Assembly: GCA_040981125.1 (NCBI GenBank)
Contig: JANRMQ010000002.1
Coordinates: 1 to 64,000 of the forward strand
Reading direction: 5' to 3'
From: DASSBQ01 sp040981125
GTDB taxonomy: Bacteria; Nitrospirota; Nitrospiria; Nitrospirales; Nitrospiraceae
DNA length: 64,000 nt
Shown here: one piece after another, positions 33,123 to 41,181 of the stretch
Layout of the letters: each line of letters begins with the position of its first letter
Position numbering within the stretch: the first letter of the stretch is position 1
Program-made: the position numbers and the translations under genes
The notes under the pieces: generated by a model
What the model was told of the DNA's origin: nothing
Databases searched by the model: none
The model's input: the letters and a program-made list of their open reading frames with translations, nothing else

Positions 33123-34421
33123 TTATGAGGACTTGGGCCGATAATATCGCCTTCCCTTGAGCGGTTCAGGCAGGTGTTCCTGGTCAGACCGGGCTGAAGG
33201 GTCGCTATGGACATAGCGGTACCCCTTTCCATACCCCAGATCGCGCAAGAGGGAGGTCACCGCATTGCGCAAATGCAACGGTACCCCAAGATTGCCTGAC
33301 TCCTTGGCATCTTGTAAGGCTTCCAGCAAGCCGACATACGAGGCGTTATCCTTCGGGCGCGATGCCAGGTAAGTCGTGCCCTGCGCCAAATTAACCTGCG
33401 CCTCCGGCAAGCCGACAAATTCAACTGCTTGAGCTACGGCATTGGCCACCACCAGCGCCATCGGGTCGGCATTCCCCACGTCTTCCGAGGCAAAAATCAC
33501 CATGCGCCGCGCAATGAACCGGGGATTCTCCCCTCCTTCCAGCATCCGAGCCAGCCAGTATAAAGCTCCATCCGGATCAGAATCTCGAAGGCTTTTGATG
33601 AACGCGGAAATCAGATTGTAATGTTCCTCACCCGACTTATCGTACCGCAAGACTTTATTGAGGAGCGCTGCCTCCAGCGTCCTGCCGTCAATGATCCGTT
33701 TCCCATCGGAGCCGGGTTGAACCTGGCCCGCGACGAACTCGAGCGCGGTGAGCAACGAGCGGGCATCCCCGTTCGCATAGCCGATGAGGGCTCCTTTCGC
33801 TCCATCATCGAGCGTCACGTTCCTGGTCCCAAGCCCCCGCTCGCTATCCACAAGGGCACGATCGAGAATCCGACCCAGCGCCTCGCCGGAGAGAGCCCGG
33901 AGGACCACGACCAGTGACCGGGACAGCAAGGGCGAGATCACTTCAAAGGACGGGTTTTCGGTCGTCGCGCCCACCAGAATAATCGTACCCCGTTCGACAT
34001 GCGGCAGAAACGCATCCTGCTGCGCTTTGTTGAACCGATGGATCTCGTCGACAAAGAGAATGGTGCGCTGTCCCATGGCCTTTCGGTGTTCGGCCAGTTT
34101 GATGATTTCGCGCAGTTCGGGAATCCCGCCGGTGATCGCCGAAAACGGGACAAAATGAGACTTCGTATGTTCCGCAATCAGATAGGCCAGCGTGGTCTTC
34201 CCGCAACCGGGCGGTCCCCAAAAAATGACGGACGACAACCGGTCGGATTCGATGGCCTTCCGAAGGGGCCGGTCTTTCCCGACAATGTCTTCTTGTCCGA
34301 CAAAATCGTCAAAGCGCCGCGGCCGCAGCCGGTCCGCCAGCGGAGCCTCGATAGAAGGCTCGCCCGGCTGATTGCCTTGGTTGAAAAGATCCGGGGAATG
34401 AGAGCGGCGATTACTCGACAT
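33123..34421 (-). CDS. rarA: Replication-associated recombination protein A (RarA/MgsA)
   Basis: The protein has 432 residues. It is the MgsA/WRNIP1-type AAA+ ATPase that acts at stalled replication forks. PLADRLRPRRFDDFVGQEDI is the family opening, FWGPPGCGKTTLAYLIAEHT the Walker A, ILFVDEIHRFNKAQQDAFLP the Walker B, and SAFIKSLRDSDPDGALYWLA with FASEDVGNADP the C-terminal tetramerisation domain. Length and ends match the family. The small PilZ gene lies immediately downstream and may be co-transcribed. Confidence 0.93.
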   Translation of the reverse strand: MSSNRRSHSPDLFNQGNQPGEPSIEAPLADRLRPRRFDDFVGQEDIVGKDRPLRKAIESDRLSSVIFWGPPGCGKTTLAYLIAEHTKSHFVPFSAITGGIPELREIIKLAEHRKAMGQRTILFVDEIHRFNKAQQDAFLPHVERGTIILVGATTENPSFEVISPLLSRSLVVVLRALSGEALGRILDRALVDSERGLGTRNVTLDDGAKGALIGYANGDARSLLTALEFVAGQVQPGSDGKRIIDGRTLEAALLNKVLRYDKSGEEHYNLISAFIKSLRDSDPDGALYWLARMLEGGENPRFIARRMVIFASEDVGNADPMALVVANAVAQAVEFVGLPEAQVNLAQGTTYLASRPKDNASYVGLLEALQDAKESGNLGVPLHLRNAVTSLLRDLGYGKGYRYVHSDPSARSDQEHLPEPLKGRRYYRPKSS

Positions 34422-34593
34422 ATCAGATAGGCTCCGCAGCTATTGTATACGCCGATGGGAAACGTCGCAAACCGGCCTCCGCTCGATCCGATTGATCGGT
34501 TCTTGACCGCCTACCGCCGGCGATGATACTAGGCTGTGGAATTCATCCATCACCGCCATTGCATCACCGGTCATTGAAGGACGTCAAGGCCAT

Positions 34594-35403
34594 ATGAAGA
34601 CGCAGATTAACGGGATGACGATCGGTTACCACGATCACGGCGCCGGCATGCCGCTGGTATTCCTGCATGCTTTTCCCCTGAACCGCACCATGTGGAAACC
34701 CCAGGAAGAAGCCCTGTCCCGGCGGTTTCGCACGATCACCATCGACTTCCGCGGGCACGGTGAATCGGACGCACCGCTCTGGCGGTACTCACTGGAGCAA
34801 TATGCCGATGATGTGGCCGGCCTTCTTGATCATCTGGGTGTCCGGCAGGCGGTGCTGATCGGTCTCTCGATGGGAGGATATGTGAGCTTCGCCTTCTATA
34901 GAAAATACGCCGACCGGGTGCGGGCGCTGGTGCTGGCGGACACACGAGCGCAAGCCGACAGTGAGGAGGCCCGCGCCGGCCGATTCGCGATGGCCCAAAC
35001 CGCGTACAGACAAGGAGCCGGAGCTGTGGCCGATATCATGCTCCCGAAACTCTTGGGAGCCACCTCCGCCCGAACCAAGCCGGAGCTGGCGGTCCAGATC
35101 AGAAACATCATTGAAAGCAATGACCCAAGCGGGATCATTGTCGATTCCATGGCCATGGCGGACCGACCGGACTCTACTCCTCTGTTGCCCCGGATCGCGT
35201 GCCCGACATTGGTCATAGTCGGTGACGAAGACCAACCTACTCCGCCTGCGGAAGCCCGCTTCATGGCGCAAGCCATTCCGGGTGCGGCGTTGGCCGTCAT
35301 TCCCGGCGCCGGCCACCTCAGCAATGCCGAACAGCCGGAGCGATTCAATGAAGTTGTCGAGAAATTCCTGGAAGGGTTGGGCGAGGAGCGATCGGCGCGA
35401 TAG
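34594..35403 (+). CDS. Alpha/beta hydrolase
   Basis: The protein has 269 residues with the alpha/beta-hydrolase fold. LVFLHAFPLNRTMW gives the oxyanion-hole HxF region, LIGLSMGGYVSF the nucleophile elbow (GxSxG), VIVGDEDQPTP the acid loop and IPGAGHLSN the catalytic His. It resembles 3-oxoadipate enol-lactonase and haloperoxidase-like esterases, but the neighbours (rarA and folE) do not point to an aromatic-degradation pathway, so the substrate is open. It has no signal peptide and is monocistronic by position. Confidence 0.85.
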   Translation: MKTQINGMTIGYHDHGAGMPLVFLHAFPLNRTMWKPQEEALSRRFRTITIDFRGHGESDAPLWRYSLEQYADDVAGLLDHLGVRQAVLIGLSMGGYVSFAFYRKYADRVRALVLADTRAQADSEEARAGRFAMAQTAYRQGAGAVADIMLPKLLGATSARTKPELAVQIRNIIESNDPSGIIVDSMAMADRPDSTPLLPRIACPTLVIVGDEDQPTPPAEARFMAQAIPGAALAVIPGAGHLSNAEQPERFNEVVEKFLEGLGEERSAR

Positions 35404-35411
35404 AGCTCTAT

Positions 35412-36083
35412 CTACACGCCGTCGCGAATGCTGCTGCTACGAATGAGATTCAAAAACTCCTCCCGGGTTTGTTGCTGGGTTCGGAAGGCGCCCAACATTG
35501 AACTGCTCACCGCGATGGTATTCTGCTTTTCTACCCCCCGCATCATCATGCAAAGGTGTCTGGCCTCCATGACCACGGCGACCCCGTGGGCATTTAATTT
35601 CTGCTGGAGCGTATCGGCAATCTGGGTTGTCAGCCGTTCCTGAACTTGGAGGCGGCGGCTGAACACGTCCACGACGCGCGGAATCTTGCTCAATCCCACC
35701 ACCTTCTTGTTCGGCAGGTACCCGACGTGGCATTTGCCGAAAAACGGCAACAGATGATGTTCGCACATGCTGAAAAAATCGATGTCCTTCACGATCACCA
35801 TTTCGTCGTACTCGATGGGGAACAGCGCCCCATTGAGCAACTGATCGATGTCCTGGTGATACCCCCGTGTCATAAAGCGCAGCGCATTGGCGACACGCTC
35901 GGGTGTCTTGAGCAGCCCGTTCCGGCCGGGATCTTCTCCCAAGTCCAGTAAGAGCTTCGTCACGAGCGCCGGAACCTTGTCGATCCCTTTGTTGATCCCT
36001 TTGGGGCTCCCATTGCTGGATACCGATCGAGCCCGCACGACGCGTGATCGCCTTGTCGCCGCCTTAGCCACGTTCCACCTCAT
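35412..36083 (-). CDS. folE: GTP cyclohydrolase I
   Basis: The protein has 223 residues. It converts GTP to 7,8-dihydroneopterin triphosphate with zinc. The first ~35 residues are a basic extension, then LLLDLGEDPGRNGLLKTPERV begins the core; SMCEHHLLPFFGKCHVGYLP carries the zinc Cys and the catalytic His pair, and VQERLTTQIADTL with MEARHLCMMMRGV (second zinc Cys) completes the site. The gene overlaps the 3' end of the upstream pterin synthase by about 20 bp, which links the two consecutive enzymes. The start might be further inside, because the basic tail is not conserved. Confidence 0.93.
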   Translation of the reverse strand: MRWNVAKAATRRSRVVRARSVSSNGSPKGINKGIDKVPALVTKLLLDLGEDPGRNGLLKTPERVANALRFMTRGYHQDIDQLLNGALFPIEYDEMVIVKDIDFFSMCEHHLLPFFGKCHVGYLPNKKVVGLSKIPRVVDVFSRRLQVQERLTTQIADTLQQKLNAHGVAVVMEARHLCMMMRGVEKQNTIAVSSSMLGAFRTQQQTREEFLNLIRSSSIRDGV

Positions 36084-36507
36084 TCATTCGCGCTTGCCGC
36101 CCGGTCGGCCGAGAGTACTCGAAGTAATTGTCCCGGGTTTCGATGACGCCCACTTTCGTCAGTTGTCCGGCAGGCAATCGGTTTTCCAACAGGTCCCAGA
36201 TCAAGACCACCAGATTCTCGCCCGTTGTGGTGTGGTCTTTAAACAAGGGATCCTGATTGAGATCCCGATGGTCGAACCGATTGACGATCGTATCCCTCAC
36301 CGCGTCATCAAGCTTGGTCACATCGGAGGAATACATCGACTCCGGGCCAGCGGCCACAGTGACAAACACGACATAGTTATGGCCGTGGCCGTTCGGATTG
36401 TTGCATTTGCCGAAAGCCGCTCGATTCTCTTCCGCTGAGAGACAGTCCGTGTGGAGACGATGCGCCGCACAAAACCTGTAGCGGCGCGTCACGCTCATCG
36501 AGCCCAT
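36064..36507 (-). CDS. queD: 6-pyruvoyltetrahydropterin synthase / QueD-type protein
   Basis: The protein has 147 residues. Zinc-binding His appear in FCAAHRLH and NPNGHGHNY, and FGKCNNPNGHGHNY carries the catalytic Cys in the arrangement of eukaryotic-type PTPS. TTGENLVVLIWDLL and VIETRDNYFEY hold the remaining active-site residues, including the substrate-anchoring Glu. It uses the product of FolE, encoded downstream with an overlap of about 20 bp. The product may be 6-carboxytetrahydropterin (queuosine) or 6-pyruvoyltetrahydropterin (tetrahydrobiopterin); no other queuosine gene is near, so the pathway is undecided. ATG 36498 is an alternative start. Confidence 0.85.
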   Translation of the reverse strand: MGSMSVTRRYRFCAAHRLHTDCLSAEENRAAFGKCNNPNGHGHNYVVFVTVAAGPESMYSSDVTKLDDAVRDTIVNRFDHRDLNQDPLFKDHTTTGENLVVLIWDLLENRLPAGQLTKVGVIETRDNYFEYSRPTGRQARMNEVERG

Positions 36508-36536
36508 TGCGCAATCCCAGTCCCAAAGAATAAATG

Positions 36537-36567
36537 AGCCGGGACCACTTTGAAAGTGATCCCGGCT
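36537..36567 (-). terminator. Hairpin terminator after erpA
   Basis: AGCCGGGACCACTTT pairs with AAAGTGATCCCGGCT around one base, with a single mismatch, about 50 bp past the erpA stop. It separates erpA from the pterin genes. Confidence 0.7.
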
Positions 36568-36617
36568 ACCGTATCAAAATCGATCGTCGGGAGGCTCGCC
36601 AGGCGAGGAACGGCGAC

Positions 36618-36938
36618 TTAGGCGCTGAATGAACTGCCGCACCCGCACGTCGTTTTGGCCTGCGGATTCTTGATCGAGAACCCTGATCCCTGCAAGCTGT
36701 CCACATAATCGACTTCGGCGCCCTGCAGCAACGGCGCGCTCTGAGAATCCATAATGACCTTCACGTCGCCTTTTTCGAGTACGGTATCGTCTTCGGCCAT
36801 TTTCGACTCGAACGCCATTCCGTACTGATAGCCGTGACATCCGCCGCCGCGGACATAAATGCGGAGTCCAACGACATCCTTCTCTTCCGCCATCAGCTCC
36901 CGTATCTTCTGTTCCGCGATCTGCGTAATCGTAACCAT
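36618..36938 (-). CDS. erpA: A-type iron-sulfur carrier (ErpA/IscA-like)
   Basis: The protein has 106 residues from ATG 36938, selected over 36953 because GGAGGG lies upstream at proper spacing. HesB/IscA-type fold: IYVRGGGCHGYQYGMAF carries the first cluster Cys and KTTCGCGSSFSA the C-terminal CxC pair. It delivers Fe-S clusters to apoproteins. The next gene downstream is separated by a hairpin; ferredoxin and NuoF, both Fe-S proteins, lie just upstream on the same strand. Confidence 0.9.
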   Translation of the reverse strand: MVTITQIAEQKIRELMAEEKDVVGLRIYVRGGGCHGYQYGMAFESKMAEDDTVLEKGDVKVIMDSQSAPLLQGAEVDYVDSLQGSGFSIKNPQAKTTCGCGSSFSA

Positions 36939-37018
36939 AATAGATCCCTCCATTTAGTCCGCCTGCATCCGGCAAAGCCGCTGCAGCTCTCCTGCCAGTT
37001 TACCACCACTCCGGCGCC

Positions 37019-37390
37019 TTACGGAAGGCCGGCGCCGTTATTTATCGATTCAGAATCCCTCTCGGCACTTCTTCCACCGGTTGTCGGCGCCGCCCATTTG
37101 GTCTCCGGCACAAGAACCACCACGTCTCCCTGTACTCGGGCCTGGCAACCCAGGCGATGCCATGGTTCCGACAACGCTTCACGATCCAGCAGATCCTGCT
37201 CCTCAAAGTCAATTTCGGACAGGTTCTCCCCGCCCATTTGCACTTCAACCCGACAGGTGGTGCATGAGGCATTGCCGCCGCAATCGTGATTCAGCGGAAA
37301 TCCCAATGCCTTTGAAGCCTCCAGCAATGTCACATCGGCTTCCACTTCGCCCGTCCGGCCTTGAGAATGCAGAAACGTCACCCGAGGCAC
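37019..37390 (-). CDS. [2Fe-2S] plant-type ferredoxin
   Basis: The protein has 123 residues. The cluster site reads CGGNASCTTC, with the fourth Cys in RLGCQARV about 35 residues on, as in plant/adrenodoxin-type ferredoxins. The last ~30 residues (after ETKWAAP) are low complexity and unlike a ferredoxin core. It starts 15 bp after the NuoF-like gene, so it is probably its electron partner or acceptor. Confidence 0.88.
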   Translation of the reverse strand: MPRVTFLHSQGRTGEVEADVTLLEASKALGFPLNHDCGGNASCTTCRVEVQMGGENLSEIDFEEQDLLDREALSEPWHRLGCQARVQGDVVVLVPETKWAAPTTGGRSAERDSESINNGAGLP

Positions 37391-37404
37391 GTCCGATACT
37401 CCTT

Positions 37405-38709
37405 TTACGCGGTGGCCGCTGCTCCTTCCGGCACCGGCTTATACGGGCATCGCCGAAGACGGAGATGCTCCTCGAACTCGTGCCGGAACAGGCGCAGGCT
37501 GCTCTGGACGAGCACGGCGGCGCCGGTGACCAGCGTGCAATAGCCGGTCCCTTTCACGAACCCGCACAGTTGGAGGAGCGTATCCAAATCCTTCTGCGTT
37601 CCTTGCCCTTGCTCGATTTTCTCCATCAGCATCGACAGATTGATCGTACCCATTCGACAAGGCGGACATTGCCCGCAACTTTCATTTTTGAAAAAACTGG
37701 AAAACTTCAGCGTCTGGGCCACCATGCAGGTGGCATCGTCCACGACAATGACGCCGGCTGACCCCAATCCCGTACCGGCTTTCTTTAGCGAGTCGAAATC
37801 CATCGGAAGATCCAGTTGATCTTCGGTCACCATCGAGAATGCCGGACCTCCGGGGAAGACCGCCTTGATCCGGCGACCATTGGGTACGCCGCCGCCGCAT
37901 TTTTCGACGAGGTCGCGAATCGTAATGCCCATCGGCATTTCATACACGCCGGGCCGGTTCACTGCGCCGCTCAGCGAGAACAGCATCGTGCCCGGACACT
38001 TTTCCGTCCCGACTTCGGTAAACCACGCAGCTCCGTTTCGGAGGATCTTCGGAATGTTGCACAACGTTTCCACGTTGTTGACAAGCGTCGGCTTGCCGTA
38101 CAGGCCGAAATCGGTCGGATAAAACGGCGGCTTTTGTCTCGGCATGGCCGGCCGGCCCTGCATGGATTCCAGCATCGCGGTCTCTTCACCCGCGACGTAA
38201 CTGCCGTGCCCGGAGAAGACCTCCAGCTCGAGGTCCTTGCCGGTGCCCAACACGTTTTTCCCCAGAAAGCCTCGCTCCTTCGCCTGCTCGATCGCCTTCC
38301 TCAAGTTCGCTTCTTCTTCCGTATACTCGTGATTAACATAGATGAATGAAGCCTTGGCTCCCACGGTATAGGACGCGATCAGACAGCCTTCGATCAATTG
38401 ATGCGGAATCTGTTTCAGCAGATGTCGATCCTTGAACGTCCCCGGCTCATGCTCTCCCGCATTACAAACGAAATACCGTTCCTTTACACGATGATGTAAG
38501 ACCTTGTCCCACTTCGTCCCGGTCGGGAATCCCGCCCCGCCGCGACCGCGGAGGCCGGACCGTTTGATCTCGCCGACGATGTCATCGGGACTCAATTCTT
38601 TCACGCACTTCCGCCAAGCCTCGTATCCTCCGGAGCGGATATAGGGATCGATTTCCCAGGGCGCGCCGTCTAGTTTTTGTAAGACTCTCGGCTCGGCTGA
38701 TGTACCCAT
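37405..38709 (-). CDS. nuoF: NuoF-like NADH dehydrogenase subunit (FMN, 4Fe-4S)
   Basis: The protein has 434 residues. SGLRGRGGAGFPTGTKW is the FMN/NADH-binding glycine-rich motif, CNAGEHEPGTFKDR a conserved flavin-site segment, an SLBB domain follows, and SCGQCPPCRMG with a later Cys in LLQLCGF binds the 4Fe-4S cluster. It oxidises NADH and passes electrons on. In complex I it works with NuoE and NuoG; neither is present. It is followed at once by a 2Fe-2S ferredoxin, so the pair may form a soluble NADH:ferredoxin-type module or a part of another dehydrogenase. Normal family length. Confidence 0.9.
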   Translation of the reverse strand: MGTSAEPRVLQKLDGAPWEIDPYIRSGGYEAWRKCVKELSPDDIVGEIKRSGLRGRGGAGFPTGTKWDKVLHHRVKERYFVCNAGEHEPGTFKDRHLLKQIPHQLIEGCLIASYTVGAKASFIYVNHEYTEEEANLRKAIEQAKERGFLGKNVLGTGKDLELEVFSGHGSYVAGEETAMLESMQGRPAMPRQKPPFYPTDFGLYGKPTLVNNVETLCNIPKILRNGAAWFTEVGTEKCPGTMLFSLSGAVNRPGVYEMPMGITIRDLVEKCGGGVPNGRRIKAVFPGGPAFSMVTEDQLDLPMDFDSLKKAGTGLGSAGVIVVDDATCMVAQTLKFSSFFKNESCGQCPPCRMGTINLSMLMEKIEQGQGTQKDLDTLLQLCGFVKGTGYCTLVTGAAVLVQSSLRLFRHEFEEHLRLRRCPYKPVPEGAAATA

Positions 38710-38897
38710 AGTGTCCTTGGTAATGAATTCAGCATGATCGCCACAAGGGTACTATAAGACCGCCCCATGCGATCGTCAAGACAACTGCGCGAGATTAGGC
38801 CTGAATTTCAGGCCCTGCCGGTCCCATAGACCTAGAGACGATGGCCTGAATAACCAGCGACAAACAGAATATTGAAGAATGCTACGGGGAACCGGAG

Positions 38898-38926
38898 GAG
38901 GCCGGCCGCCTTCTGCGGCCGGCCTC
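38898..38926 (-). terminator. Perfect 12-bp stem hairpin
   Basis: GAGGCCGGCCGC, loop CTTCT, GCGGCCGGCCTC, lying 15 bp past the stop of the minus-strand membrane protein at 38941. Very stable, with no T-tract. Confidence 0.75.
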
Positions 38927-38940
38927 GTGAACCCGGCGAT

Positions 38941-39531
38941 TTATTTGAAATGGCTTCCCGCTCCCATGAACCACAGCATGGGGATGGATAACAAGAAGTT
39001 GACGCGGGACGCCAACAGCGCAGTCTTTCCCCATTGCGCCATTTCGGCAGGCGGTGGAGGTCCACCGGCCGCAGCCTGTGAGACGGCCGCAATGATCTTT
39101 TTCTGGTTGGGCCAGATAATGGCATGCACATTCACCATCATGATGATACCCAATAGTCCGCCGATCCCCAACGCGATCGCACCGGTGCCGCCCTTGGAAT
39201 AGAGATAGAAATAGAGCACGAGTCCGGCCAGCACGGTGACCGTCGCGCCGTGGCGAAACCAATTCAAGGCCGAGGGCATCAGTTTCGGAATTACGATATT
39301 CTTCGTCGGCCCGTCCAGAGTCTTCATGAACGCGGCGTTGATCAGATTGAAGAAATACAGCAACCCGATCCACGTAATGCCCGCGAGGAAATGGATCCAT
39401 CGAAAGACAATTCCAAACCAATCGGCGTCTCCGGCTCCAAGTCCCGCCATCCCCAAGTACAACAATATCAAGACGACAGTGAGCGCAAAACCGGCACCCA
39501 ATGTCTGATACGGATCTTCTAAGAATTTCAT
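38941..39531 (-). CDS. Membrane protein with urate hydroxylase (PuuD) N-terminal-like domain
   Basis: The protein has 196 residues with four to five hydrophobic helices: ~10-32, ~40-68 (RWIHFLAGITWIGLLYFFNL), ~92-112, ~118-140 and ~175-190. The helix-borne histidines in RWIHF and NWFRHGA fit a heme-b-binding membrane domain like that of PuuD. The cytochrome c domain that completes PuuD is absent, so urate oxidation is unlikely; it is better described as a stand-alone membrane domain, perhaps for electron transfer. It is followed by a strong terminator and stands between mdh and nuoF. Confidence 0.7.
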   Translation of the reverse strand: MKFLEDPYQTLGAGFALTVVLILLYLGMAGLGAGDADWFGIVFRWIHFLAGITWIGLLYFFNLINAAFMKTLDGPTKNIVIPKLMPSALNWFRHGATVTVLAGLVLYFYLYSKGGTGAIALGIGGLLGIIMMVNVHAIIWPNQKKIIAAVSQAAAGGPPPPAEMAQWGKTALLASRVNFLLSIPMLWFMGAGSHFK

Positions 39532-39621
39532 AGGTCCCTCACTTCTCCGGTTGACTGCTAAGTGAAATGGTCTACTGTAGGCGCCGCAATTTTGTCAAGC
39601 AAGCGCCATTGCGCGCAGCAG

Positions 39622-40563
39622 CTACTTGGGCAGGAGACGATCGACGACGCCGCACAATTCGCGAACGGCCGCAGCGGAGGCCTGGAGAGCCGCGCCTTCT
39701 TCGGCCGTGAGGTCGTACTCCACGATCGCTTCGGCGCCTCCGCGACCGAGCCTGGTCGGCACGCCGACGATCACGTCGCGCAGGCCATACTCCCCTTCGC
39801 ATAACACGGCGCAAGGCAGGACTCGCTTTTGATCCTTCACAATCGCTTCCACCATATCGACGGCCGAAGCCGAGGGCGCATAAAAGGCGCTTCCCGACTT
39901 CAGAAGACCCACGATTTCAGCGCCGCCGTCCCTGGTCCGTTTGACGAGCGCGTCCATTCGATCGCTGGAAAGCCGTTCCATGACCGGCACGCCGCCCACC
40001 GTCGCATGCCGCAGCAACGGCACCATCGTGTCGCCATGGCCTCCCAGGACCATCGCATCTACGCTCGGCCCGGATACACCAAGTTCCTCGGCGATGAAGG
40101 CCCGAAGCCGCGCCGTGTCCAATACGCCGGCCATGCCGATGACCCTGGATTTCGGCAACTTGCTCACTTTCAACGCGACGTGCACCATGGCGTCGAGCGG
40201 ATTCGTCACGAGCAACAGGATGATGTCCGGCGACCGTGACACGAGTTCTTTGACGACGCCCGAGACAATCTTGGCGTTCGTGGCGAGCAATTCATCGCGG
40301 CTCATGCCCGGCTTGCGCGGGATGCCCGAGGTAATGATCGCCAGGGCGGACCCGGCTGTCTCTTCATACCCGTTCGTTCCTACAATCTTTGTGCTGTACC
40401 CGCAGACCGGCCCGGCTTGCGTCAGGTCAAGCGCTTTGCCCTGCGGAATCCCGGGCACAATATCCACGAGCACGACCTCATAGGAGTCTTTCTCCGCCAG
40501 CCGTTGCGCGGCCGTTCCGCCCACATTCCCCGCACCCACTACCGTAATTTTCGGCCTTGCCAT
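39622..40563 (-). CDS. mdh: Malate dehydrogenase (LDH-like type)
   Basis: The protein has 313 residues. ITVVGAGNVGGTAAQRLAEK is the Rossmann dinucleotide motif and VLVDIV supplies the NAD-selective Asp. IPRKPGMSRDELL carries substrate-binding arginines, VTNPLDAMV the Asn, LDTARLRAFIA an Asp/Arg pair, and GGHGDTMVPL the catalytic His. It interconverts malate and oxaloacetate in the (reductive) TCA cycle. The Arg after IP rather than Gln identifies malate rather than lactate specificity. It is monocistronic by spacing. Confidence 0.95.
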   Translation of the reverse strand: MARPKITVVGAGNVGGTAAQRLAEKDSYEVVLVDIVPGIPQGKALDLTQAGPVCGYSTKIVGTNGYEETAGSALAIITSGIPRKPGMSRDELLATNAKIVSGVVKELVSRSPDIILLLVTNPLDAMVHVALKVSKLPKSRVIGMAGVLDTARLRAFIAEELGVSGPSVDAMVLGGHGDTMVPLLRHATVGGVPVMERLSSDRMDALVKRTRDGGAEIVGLLKSGSAFYAPSASAVDMVEAIVKDQKRVLPCAVLCEGEYGLRDVIVGVPTRLGRGGAEAIVEYDLTAEEGAALQASAAAVRELCGVVDRLLPK

Positions 40564-40574
40564 GTTCCCCTCTC

Positions 40575-40670
40575 CACGAAATAATGATGAATGATGAATT
40601 CTGAATGATGAATAGTCGGATTCCCCAGCCGCCGCCCATCATCCAGCATCCGGAATTCAGCATTCATAAT
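40575..40670. repeat. Low-complexity ATGATGAAT-rich inverted repeat
   Basis: ATGATGAATGATGAATTCTG and GGAATTCAGCATTCAT form an imperfect inverted repeat between mdh and the unknown gene to its right. A related stretch (AATTCATCATTCGCACTCAG) lies on the other side of that gene at about 41130. AT-rich compared with surroundings. Confidence 0.45.
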
Positions 40671-40676
40671 TTGTGT

Positions 40677-41087
40677 CTAGCCGTGTTCATGTTCCGTCCA
40701 GCCGCCGACTTTGAAATTCTGCGTGCAGACGAAATTATCCCCGTCATAAAAATTAACTTTGATCTTTTTCTTCCCGTAACGATCCGCGAGAAACTCCTCC
40801 GGCTTGTCGACCAGCGCCTGATAGGTCCCCGGGCCATATTCACCCAGCTCCACGAAGGTCACGATCATCCCCGATTTGACCTCTTGGAGAATTTTGGCGG
40901 AACAGCGGGGATAAATCTCCCAAAATTTTGCATCGATCTCCTGCTTGGTCGGTTCCGGCCGCTCTTCACCCGGTTTAATATCCCTATTCGCGAATTTGGC
41001 CTGCCGCCTGATGTACGGGTATTGATGCCCGGTAAACAGCTTGTAGAGCCAGGGCGGAACGGGCTGTTTCTCACGCTCGTCGGTCAT
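40677..41087 (-). CDS. Hypothetical protein
   Basis: The protein has 136 residues, no signal peptide or membrane helix. PPWLYKLFTGHQYPYIRRQA and REKQPV open it; FWEIYPRCSAKILQEVKSG and FYDGDNFVCTQNFKVGGW look like the core, with two isolated cysteines. I do not recognise the family. It is flanked on both sides by AT-rich repeat sequence and lies just downstream of the 1003-residue VWA gene, with a 94-bp gap. Confidence 0.6.
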   Translation of the reverse strand: MTDEREKQPVPPWLYKLFTGHQYPYIRRQAKFANRDIKPGEERPEPTKQEIDAKFWEIYPRCSAKILQEVKSGMIVTFVELGEYGPGTYQALVDKPEEFLADRYGKKKIKVNFYDGDNFVCTQNFKVGGWTEHEHG

Positions 41088-41181
41088 GCTGCTTCCCTAT
41101 TTGCGCCGACTCTGTCGCTTCCGTATGTCGCTCCCAATTCATCATTCGCACTCAGCATTCGGCATTCGCTCCCCGGCGCGT

